From the NCBI GenBank assembly GCA_027044845.1, contig JALUBM010000156.1:1-6068 (forward strand): DNA of 6,068 nucleotides, in the 5' to 3' direction. Below, piece after piece: positions 1-5,038 of this stretch. A program made the translations under genes and the position numbers. Within the stretch, counting starts at the first letter, position 1; each line of letters starts with the position of its first letter. The notes beneath the pieces are model-generated. The model saw only the letters and a program-made list of their open reading frames with translations. It was not told where the DNA came from and did no database searches. Source of the stretch: Sulfurimonas sp. Its GTDB lineage: Bacteria; Campylobacterota; Campylobacteria; Campylobacterales; Sulfurimonadaceae.

Positions 1-857
1 CCTCCATTTAAGGGTAAATGCAATGCCACACCAAAAGAGTGATTATCTCCATACGATGTAGGATCATCTAGTTTTTGATACGCTGCAGCAAAATCAATGG
101 TGGGAATATAGCTATTATTCATCCCCTTTGACTGGGATAAAAGTTTTTGGGCATCAAGTTTATTTATCTTGGCTTGTGGATTGTGCAATAAAAAATCTTT
201 TTTTGTAAAAAGCATCTTAGTTTGCGTAAGCTTTGGAATGCTTTGATCTGGAGCATAGAGCTTTAACTGTGCCTTCATTTTGAAGAGTTCTTGTTTCATA
301 GAAACTATACTCGTCTGCAAAGTAGTTAGCGTGTTTTTAAAACGTAATAGATTAAGTTCTGTCACATCACCATTTTTTTCTAACGTTTCGAGCTTTTTGT
401 AAATTTTGTACTGTTTGTTATAAAGTTCTTGTCGGATTTTAAGTTGTAAAGCAGTCTGATTATAAAGCGAAATTATATTTGCAAGAGCAATAAAAAGTTG
501 CTCTTTTTTTAGATTGAGTCTGCTTCTTTTTACCTTGGTATTCAAACGTAGTGCCTGAATTTTATAGTCATTTTTTCCAAAGAGATCCATAGTGTCATGC
601 AAAGAAATATCAGTCGTGCCAAAACTTCCTGATGCACTCGGTAAAAGCTTTGCATATGTTTTAGAATACGCAGCATCCGCACTAAAATTCGCATATTTAG
701 AGTATATAATTGCACTTTGTGCAATTTGATTTGCTTTTTCATAAAGTGTATAATTTTTGTTATACTCCAAATTTTTTAGTGCAGAATGATAAAAGCTTGT
801 TATATCTGCAAAAGCACTCACTCCAAAGAGTGAAATAAAAACTATTTTTTTTAGCAT
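1..857 (-). CDS. TolC-family outer membrane efflux protein, N-terminal 285 codons (3' end outside window)
   Basis: Reading the minus strand from ATG at 857-855 gives an uninterrupted frame of 285 codons plus two bases to the window edge. Residues 1-17 (MLKKIVFISLFGVSAFA) are a signal peptide, with likely cleavage before D18. The mature part is mostly long amphipathic helix (about 20-215), as in the first repeat of the outer membrane efflux protein (OEP) fold. A second repeat begins with NPQAKINKLDAQKLL (226-240), then a P-T-I-D-F strand and GVALHLPLNGG at the edge, the usual P-L-F/N-G turn. TolC-type trimers form the outer-membrane channel and periplasmic tunnel of RND, ABC or type I export systems. 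A Shine-Dalgarno AGGA (867-864) lies 6 nt before the ATG and overlaps the stop of a small upstream ORF. The inner-membrane partners would lie beyond base 1; the transported substrate cannot be told. The family call is firm. Confidence 0.92.
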   Translation of the reverse strand, partial: MLKKIVFISLFGVSAFADITSFYHSALKNLEYNKNYTLYEKANQIAQSAIIYSKYANFSADAAYSKTYAKLLPSASGSFGTTDISLHDTMDLFGKNDYKIQALRLNTKVKRSRLNLKKEQLFIALANIISLYNQTALQLKIRQELYNKQYKIYKKLETLEKNGDVTELNLLRFKNTLTTLQTSIVSMKQELFKMKAQLKLYAPDQSIPKLTQTKMLFTKKDFLLHNPQAKINKLDAQKLLSQSKGMNNSYIPTIDFAAAYQKLDDPTSYGDNHSFGVALHLPLNG

Positions 858-865
858 ATTTTTTC

Positions 866-970
866 CTATTGAAACTGTTTTTCTATTACATCAACAAGAG
901 CCAAATCCATTGATGCGAGTATCTTTAGCGACTGACATGAACTATAACATATTAGCAGTTTCTCTTCCAT
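866..970 (-). CDS. Candidate small ORF, 34 aa, coupled to tolC
   Basis: ATG at 970-968 opens a 34-codon frame ending in TAG at 868-866: MEEKLLICYSSCQSLK at the N-terminus, then an aliphatic helix-like stretch (ILASMDLALVDVIEKQ). A purine-rich AGGTGGGG lies just upstream (about 4-8 nt), and the stop codon sits inside the Shine-Dalgarno of the tolC-like gene, an arrangement typical of translational coupling. It has a C-x3-C pair (C8, C12). There is no signal peptide and no clear membrane helix. I recognise no family. It may be a real microprotein, a leader ORF tuning tolC translation, or the remnant of a longer gene. Support comes from the start, the ribosome site and the coupling, not from homology. 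Confidence 0.45.
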   Translation of the reverse strand: MEEKLLICYSSCQSLKILASMDLALVDVIEKQFQ

Positions 971-1012
971 TATCCCCACCTAAGTGAAGTAAAAATTAAA
1001 CCTACAAGACCA

Positions 1013-1033
1013 ATACTAACTGCTAGTCAGTGT
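1013..1033. promoter_or_regulatory. Operator-like imperfect inverted repeat upstream of tolC
   Basis: On the plus strand ACTAACT-GCT-AGTCAGT (1015-1031) has 7-bp arms around a 3-bp centre with six of seven positions pairing; one more pair matches at 1013/1033. It begins about 155 nt before the tolC start and about 45 nt before the small-ORF start. Short, near-symmetric repeats of this size ahead of efflux genes are often TetR-family operators (as for CmeR in Campylobacter), but no regulator gene is in the window. The half-site ACTAACTG recurs at 1102-1109. It is weak evidence without a mapped promoter. Confidence 0.25.
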
Positions 1034-1102
1034 CAAACCAAAATAAATGATATATTTCAACGATAAAAGAAGTGTTCTAGTTCTAGGCAAATTTTCGCAG
1101 AA

Positions 1103-1186
1103 CTAACTGATTAATTCAAAAAAATTTAACGACGAAATAGGATACTTCTCTTTTGGGTCTATGGATGATTTTGATTTTGCATTCAT
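1103..1186 (-). CDS. Possible small ORF, 27 aa, directly after the DedA gene
   Basis: ATG at 1186-1184 opens a frame of 27 codons ending in TAG at 1105-1103, starting MNAKSKSSIDPKEKYPIS and ending LNFFELIS. It begins 4 nt after the DedA stop, so it could be translated by coupling or re-initiation; there is no convincing Shine-Dalgarno of its own. The product is polar with no signal peptide or membrane segment, and I recognise no family. The same frame continues beyond the TAG for another 28 codons without a stop, so a truncated longer gene is possible. Chance is a fair explanation at this length. Confidence 0.2.
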   Translation of the reverse strand: MNAKSKSSIDPKEKYPISSLNFFELIS

Positions 1187-1190
1187 AAAT

Positions 1191-1745
1191 TTATGTTCTT
1201 TTTATACCATTATATAGTTTAATACTTACAAAGATAATCAAAATAAATAAAATTATATGCTCAAAATGATTGATATCGCCTAAGACCTTTTTAAAACTAC
1301 TACTCAAAAAATAACCGATTGACAGTCCTGCAATGGAGGCAAATGATACTCCAATAGTATCAAATAATGTAAATCTTTTATGTGAATAATTATGCATTCC
1401 CAGTACAAAAGGAAAAGCAATAGCCCCACTATAGATAAATCTTGAACTTAGTGCGAGTATATCTGCTTTGGATTGTACTTTTTTTCGTAATTTTTCAACC
1501 TGTTTTTCAATATTTTGAAATCGGGACAAGAACTTTTGTGCATAATTGTGACCTATATAATACCACATTTGATCTCCGACTGCAGCACCCAAAATAGCTA
1601 CGAGAAGAGTTGAACCACAAGGAAGTACCCCCATATGACACAAAACACCAGATAAAATGATAACTGCAGTTCCTTCTACAATCATTCCGATAAAAACAAC
1701 CCATAATCCATAGGCAGAGAGTAAACTTAAAAGATGGTCTATCAA
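1191..1745 (-). CDS. DedA-family membrane protein, YohD-like
   Basis: The product is 184 aa, close to the 192 aa of E. coli YohD, which it resembles throughout. The landmarks are E24-G in the first hydrophobic segment followed by SGVLCHMGVL (32-41), the GAAVGDQMWYYIGH stretch (53-66) with D58, the basic loop 70-93, the S-R102-F-I-Y motif, P112 and G116, and a final membrane helix (about 163-177). DedA (SNARE-associated/VTT) proteins are inner-membrane proteins with re-entrant loops, tied to lipid flipping, proton-dependent transport and drug or pH tolerance. Oddly, the position six residues after R102, normally an arginine, is A108. The start is TTG (1745-1743): an in-frame stop lies seven codons upstream, the next internal Met is M21 inside the first helix, and TTG matches YohD's N-terminus. 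A weak GAAAGAA precedes it by about 9 nt. The gene follows the permease by 59 nt and may be its co-transcribed tail. Confidence 0.88.
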   Translation of the reverse strand: MIDHLLSLLSAYGLWVVFIGMIVEGTAVIILSGVLCHMGVLPCGSTLLVAILGAAVGDQMWYYIGHNYAQKFLSRFQNIEKQVEKLRKKVQSKADILALSSRFIYSGAIAFPFVLGMHNYSHKRFTLFDTIGVSFASIAGLSIGYFLSSSFKKVLGDINHFEHIILFILIIFVSIKLYNGIKRT

Positions 1746-1804
1746 TTTTTGAATTCTTTCAATCTATGTACGGTAATAAAAAATACATTTAACATATAAT
1801 TGCT

Positions 1805-3091
1805 TCATTTTATTTGTTTGGTTACAACTCTAAAATTGGAATATCTCAATAAAAACTCTATCGTATATGCCAAAGCAAAAGCCCCAATCAGATAATATGC
1901 AATTTGAGGCATAGTTTTATATGTTGAGTAGAGTGTTATTGCTGCAACACCAAACATAGCTAAAATTGCCAAAACGACAATATACAATTTTGCTCCTGTC
2001 TCTTTTATAAGGTTTAAGTGTGCTGCATGTGTTGTTCCCTGAACTATCAGCATTACAATAGCAGCAACCGTTGTAATCTCTGAAAGATTGAAAAAAAGTA
2101 TCATTGGAGTAATAAGTACTGCACTGATAATAAGTCCTTCAAAAGATTTATAAACATTGTATTCATACTCTTTTGGTAAATTACCCTCTTTGGCCATAGT
2201 ATAGCCAATATCTGCTACTGCGTACAGTGTTGCATTTATAGCTGAAGCAGTTGCAAGTAGTGCAGTTACCGCCATAATTTTAAAGCCCCACTCCCCAAAA
2301 ACAGGCTTGGCAGCTGCTGCTAATGCATAGTCTTTTGTTTTTATGATTTCATCTAATGGTAGATTACCAAGTACAGAGACACTTGTGAGTACATACAAGG
2401 CAGCGACAAACAATATAGCGATAAACATCGAACGCATCATAGTTGTTTTGGGATCTTTCATATCTTCAACGGTATTTGTTATTACGCTAAATCCTTGATA
2501 AGCAAAAAAGGTAATTCCAATGGCAAAAAACATACCGCTTATTGGAGGCATATCAGCTACACTTAAAAGTTTAGGTTGTATAGTAAAAAGAGCCGCAATA
2601 GCAAATATAATGAGTATAGTAAGTTTAACAAATACAATGAAGTTTTCTGATTTGGCGACAATTGTGGCACCTACAAGATTGATAAGAGTAAACAAGATAA
2701 CGATACCTACAGCAAAAACATTAATCCATATATCATCGCCATGTGCCATAAACGTTGCTGCATATGTTCCAAATGATTTGGCAACAGCGGCAACCGCGAT
2801 AAGCTGAGAAAGGTAGAACATTACACTCATAGAACCTGAAAAATTGTTTTCTCCAAATCCTTGAACAAGATACTCGACAATACCACCACGTGACTGATAC
2901 CTTACAGCAAGTTTTGCCAACGAGTAACCACTAAGAAGGGCAATGACCCCACCAAAAATAAATGAAAGCCACACGATATTTCCAGCCATAGATCCAGCTT
3001 GGCCAATGACAATAAAAATACCTGCTCCAACCATAGAACCTATACCTAAAAAGACGGCACTCCATACGCCAAATGCTTTTTTCTCTTCCAT
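1805..3091 (-). CDS. APC-superfamily amino acid permease
   Basis: This 428-aa protein has about 12 hydrophobic segments (roughly 10-32, 37-57, 86-112, 122-143, 149-171, 183-205, 220-241, 268-290, 318-335, 337-358, 368-388, 396-415), the LeuT-like APC layout. Helix 1 carries the glycine-rich substrate loop GIGSMVGAGIF (16-26). Helix 6 carries FFAYQGF (195-201), followed by N-T-V-E-D-M-K-D-P (206-214), the usual bacterial APC signature. The loop after helix 8 has MAKEGNLP (299-306). Such proteins move amino acids or amines with H+ or by exchange across the inner membrane; the substrate cannot be read from sequence. AAGG lies 7 nt before the ATG and overlaps the stop of the 81-aa gene, 9 nt upstream, so the two are almost surely co-transcribed. 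No decarboxylase, the classic partner of acid-resistance antiporters, is in the window. Confidence 0.94.
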   Translation of the reverse strand: MEEKKAFGVWSAVFLGIGSMVGAGIFIVIGQAGSMAGNIVWLSFIFGGVIALLSGYSLAKLAVRYQSRGGIVEYLVQGFGENNFSGSMSVMFYLSQLIAVAAVAKSFGTYAATFMAHGDDIWINVFAVGIVILFTLINLVGATIVAKSENFIVFVKLTILIIFAIAALFTIQPKLLSVADMPPISGMFFAIGITFFAYQGFSVITNTVEDMKDPKTTMMRSMFIAILFVAALYVLTSVSVLGNLPLDEIIKTKDYALAAAAKPVFGEWGFKIMAVTALLATASAINATLYAVADIGYTMAKEGNLPKEYEYNVYKSFEGLIISAVLITPMILFFNLSEITTVAAIVMLIVQGTTHAAHLNLIKETGAKLYIVVLAILAMFGVAAITLYSTYKTMPQIAYYLIGAFALAYTIEFLLRYSNFRVVTKQIK

Positions 3092-3100
3092 TTTTATACC

Positions 3101-3346
3101 TTAAAGTAGTTCATCTGCAACATCATCAGTATGGTCATGTTTTGTATTTTTTACATGAAAATATCCAACTGGAAGTGCTATGATTATTGAAAGAACTAAA
3201 AACCATGAAAAGTTAAATGCCATCAAAGCATAATAGTCAATCATTCCAAAAATAGCTATAAAAAGGAAAAAATAGATAACGGTAACTTTTATAAATCGTT
3301 GCATTGAAAAATTTTTAGATTTTGCCTTATGGTGTCTGTTTTTCAT
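3101..3346 (-). CDS. Small two-helix membrane protein with histidine-bearing ends, 81 aa
   Basis: I recognise no named family. The first 18 residues are strongly basic (MKNRHHKAKSKNFSMQRF), followed by two hydrophobic segments at about 19-39 and 44-64 with a short turn, then a polar tail (HVKNTKHDHTDDVADELL) that switches from His-rich to acidic. By the positive-inside rule both ends probably face the cytoplasm as a helical hairpin. Five histidines lie outside the membrane (5, 6, 64, 70, 72). The gene starts 17 nt after the FliL-like gene and ends 9 nt before the permease. An AAGGA lies 12 nt before the ATG, which is long, so M15 cannot be ruled out as start. Its position suggests an accessory subunit or regulator of the permease; this is inference from context only. 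Confidence 0.72.
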   Translation of the reverse strand: MKNRHHKAKSKNFSMQRFIKVTVIYFFLFIAIFGMIDYYALMAFNFSWFLVLSIIIALPVGYFHVKNTKHDHTDDVADELL

Positions 3347-3363
3347 GTGTTTTTATTTTCCTT

Positions 3364-3846
3364 TTATTGTATGACCATATTTACAATATATACGTTTTTT
3401 ATTTGTCCATCTGTCAACATTGCATTTAAAGATATTTTTATATCGTTACATAATTTGTCTTTTGCCAGTTCAGAATCAATATTTGTAGGAGTTTTTGAGC
3501 TAAGAATTCTAATAATTTCATTTCTAATAACAGCATCTTTAGCATCCAGTTCACTAACGAGCAGTTGAGTGCTAAGTTCTAAACTCAAAGTCACTTTTAA
3601 ATAAACATCTTTTTCATCTTGATTCCTAAGATTTACAGTAATGGGTTTAAGAGGATAAAGTGGTCCAATTTGTGATAAACTTTCATCTTCACTATTTTCA
3701 TCTTGTTGTTTACTTGTTTGAATAGATTCTGACTTCTCTGATGTTTTTGTCATATACCAAAATGCAGCACCACCTCCTCCTATAACAAGGAGAATTAAAA
3801 AAATAATGATGCTGATTAAAATTTTATTAGAACTATTTTTTTGCAC
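3364..3846 (-). CDS. FliL-family (flagellar stator-associated) or FliL-like membrane protein
   Basis: The 160-aa product has a short N-terminal tail, one membrane anchor (about 9-31, ending in GGGGAAFWY), a low-complexity acidic and Ser/Gln linker (34-60), and a FliL domain. Domain marks are LYPLKPITVNL (63-73), VYLKVTLSLEL (81-91), the helix with AVIRNEIIRILSSK (105-118), the region 127-142 and the C-terminal NVYIVNMVIQ, matching the family ending V-Y-F-T-x-F-V-I/V-Q. FliL sits beside the flagellar MotAB stator with its domain in the periplasm. No other flagellar gene is nearby; instead it lies between yfdX and a transporter, so it may be a second copy with another role. The start is GTG (3846-3844), inside the last codons of yfdX (14-nt overlap), with AGAGG 12 nt upstream; no ATG is available before M32. 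Confidence 0.8.
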   Translation of the reverse strand: MQKNSSNKILISIIIFLILLVIGGGGAAFWYMTKTSEKSESIQTSKQQDENSEDESLSQIGPLYPLKPITVNLRNQDEKDVYLKVTLSLELSTQLLVSELDAKDAVIRNEIIRILSSKTPTNIDSELAKDKLCNDIKISLNAMLTDGQIKNVYIVNMVIQ

Positions 3847-4885
3847 TATTTGTATGTGCCTCTTTTCTATGAAGATTTAAGAGTGACTCAAAACTGTGTT
3901 TAATGTGTTTATACATTCTATCAACACTATTACCGCCATCTACTGCTTTTTGAATAGACGTAATTTCATTTTCTAAAGATTTATATGCTTTAGTATGCTT
4001 TTTAGTATAACCCAAAAGTACAGCTTTTTGTAACTCATCTTGAGCAGAATTTAATAATTTAAGTGCTTTTGTTTTATCTTTTTTGCTAAGTTTTGAAGCT
4101 TCTAGCGTCATATCTTGTGCTGTTAAAAGTGGTATTGGAATAATAACACTTTTGATGACAACACTATGAAGTGCCGTAACAATATCTCCAAATGCCGCTT
4201 TATTCTCTCCTTTAGCCAAATCTTTTTGTGCTTGTTTTGTTGCATCTGGATAGAGTTTCATCGGTAGATACGAAGTGCTTATAACCATTTGATCTTCTAG
4301 TGTTAAAAGCATTGCTCTTGCTACCTGTGTGTCGTTCTTTTTTAAAAGTGATACTGCTTCATCTTTAATGTGTTTTACAAGTTTTGCATCTCCTGTAAAA
4401 TCATTTACAGTAATTTTTTCATCAATTGGAACCATATCAAGTTTTGAATCTTTTTTCAATGCTGTATCGAATGATTTCGTTGCACTTTCAAGTGCCTGCT
4501 TCGCTACTGATTTATTATGTGCATGAAGTGCACGTAAAGCCATAATACTATTTTGCAATCCGCTAATAATCTCTTTTGTAGCTTGTTTTGTATTGGTATG
4601 GTGTGTTTTTATTTCTTTGTCAATGATTTTATGCAATCTTATCGCATCATCTCTTTGTGCTTCAGTTTTAAAATTATCAGCATCAAGTTTTGCCATAAAA
4701 TGGTCTTTCGACATTGTCTCTTCTACTTGAGCCTGTGTTTGAGTATGGTTGGTTACTACTGATGGATTTTGTACTGCTTTAGCTTCTTTAGCCGATACAG
4801 AATCATGTAATGTATTTGCACTTACTACTGTTGCACCAATTAATAGTGACGCTACGATTGTTGATATAACTACTTTTGCTTTCAT
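3833..4885 (-). CDS. Exported YfdX-family protein
   Basis: The 350-aa product begins with a signal peptide (MKAKVVISTIVASLLIGATVVSA, about 1-23), so the mature protein is periplasmic. The YfdX domain covers about 100-315 and is helix-rich: MVPIDEKITV (151-160), LEDQMVISTSYLPM (196-209), A-K-G-E-N-K-A-A (224-231), the IPIPLLTAQ segment (249-257), and A-V-L-L-G-Y (288-293). E. coli YfdX is about 211 aa, so this one carries an extra N-terminal region (about 24-100, charged, Thr/Gln/His-rich) and a tail ending in Lys. In enterobacteria yfdX is under EvgA control and linked to acid and drug tolerance; its molecular role is not settled. The ATG has AAGGA 7 nt upstream and a TATAAT box about 36 nt upstream, making this the first gene of the four-gene run. 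Confidence 0.88.
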   Translation of the reverse strand: MKAKVVISTIVASLLIGATVVSANTLHDSVSAKEAKAVQNPSVVTNHTQTQAQVEETMSKDHFMAKLDADNFKTEAQRDDAIRLHKIIDKEIKTHHTNTKQATKEIISGLQNSIMALRALHAHNKSVAKQALESATKSFDTALKKDSKLDMVPIDEKITVNDFTGDAKLVKHIKDEAVSLLKKNDTQVARAMLLTLEDQMVISTSYLPMKLYPDATKQAQKDLAKGENKAAFGDIVTALHSVVIKSVIIPIPLLTAQDMTLEASKLSKKDKTKALKLLNSAQDELQKAVLLGYTKKHTKAYKSLENEITSIQKAVDGGNSVDRMYKHIKHSFESLLNLHRKEAHTNSAKK

Positions 4886-4920
4886 GCTTTAGTCCTTTTG
4901 TATAAAATTTATTTAGTAAA

Positions 4921-4926
4921 ATTATA
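4921..4926 (-). promoter_or_regulatory. Probable sigma-70 -10 box (TATAAT) of the yfdX operon
   Basis: The minus strand reads TTAAGTATGTTTTATAAT, with the perfect -10 hexamer at 4926-4921, 35 nt between the hexamer and the yfdX ATG. No TTGACA lies at 16-18 nt. Instead the upstream part is T-rich with a TTAAGTAT element, the pattern known for housekeeping promoters of Campylobacter and Helicobacter, which lack a conserved -35. The position between a finished gene and a well-formed ribosome site supports it. Confidence 0.5.
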
Positions 4927-5006
4927 AAACATACTTAACAATAAAAAGTAAACAGAGTTTAGTCTTATAAGGGCCTAACCAAAATAAATGTTAAACTAAA
5001 ATAGAT

Positions 5007-5038
5007 ACTCTCCCCCCTATGTTCTAAATAAGGAGAGT
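5007..5038 (-). terminator. Weak hairpin at the end of the chemoreceptor gene
   Basis: A perfect 7-bp inverted repeat, ACTCTCC (5038-5032) with GGAGAGT (5013-5007), brackets the chemoreceptor stop codon with an 18-nt loop. The bases that follow are T-rich (ATCTATTTTAG) but not a clean run of T, and the loop is long, so it would be a modest terminator at best. It is the only stem with G/C pairs in the 131-nt gap before yfdX. Confidence 0.3.

Larger units (their letters stand above)
858..1190. other. 333-nt region without a conventional gene, upstream of tolC
   Basis: This stretch separates the DedA gene from the tolC-like gene. On the minus strand it holds the coupled 34-codon ORF (970-866), a hydrophobic frame (1026-970) whose TAA overlaps that ORF's ATG as TAATG, a short TTG-started frame (1060-1016), and a 27-codon ORF (1186-1103). 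It also carries an imperfect inverted repeat around 1023 and three CTAG sites (1023, 1077, 1083). No strong sigma-70 promoter stands out: a TTGACA-like hexamer (revcomp of 1031-1036) has no good -10 at the usual distance. No plus-strand frame here exceeds about 20 codons. The region looks like a regulatory leader mixed with small or decayed coding frames. Confidence 0.5.

Noticed and set aside
542..742. Minus-strand 66-codon frame
   Set aside because: It overlaps the tolC-like gene in another frame; the tolC frame has a signal peptide and family motifs throughout.
1507..1704. Minus-strand 65-codon frame
   Set aside because: It is an alternate frame inside the DedA gene with no ribosome site and Cys/Arg/Ser-rich content typical of frame shadows.
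1746..1804. Terminator or promoter between the permease and DedA genes
   Set aside because: Only a weak 5-bp ATGTA/TACAT pairing and no convincing -10 with spacing; nothing I can support.
2520..2807. Plus-strand open frame of 95 codons
   Set aside because: It lies wholly antisense to the well-supported APC permease, has no ribosome site and no recognisable features.
4329..4762. Two plus-strand open frames
   Set aside because: They are antisense shadows of yfdX, Phe/Ser-rich as expected from the complement of Lys- and Glu-rich coding sequence.
4937..4949. TAAAC-TCT-GTTTA hairpin followed by CTTTTTATT as a terminator
   Set aside because: Only five mostly A-T pairs; too weak, and it lies next to the yfdX promoter.
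5012..5017. Six-C tract (poly-G on the coding strand) as a phase-variation switch
   Set aside because: It begins at the last base of the chemoreceptor stop codon, so slippage would not change any protein, and six is short for a contingency tract.
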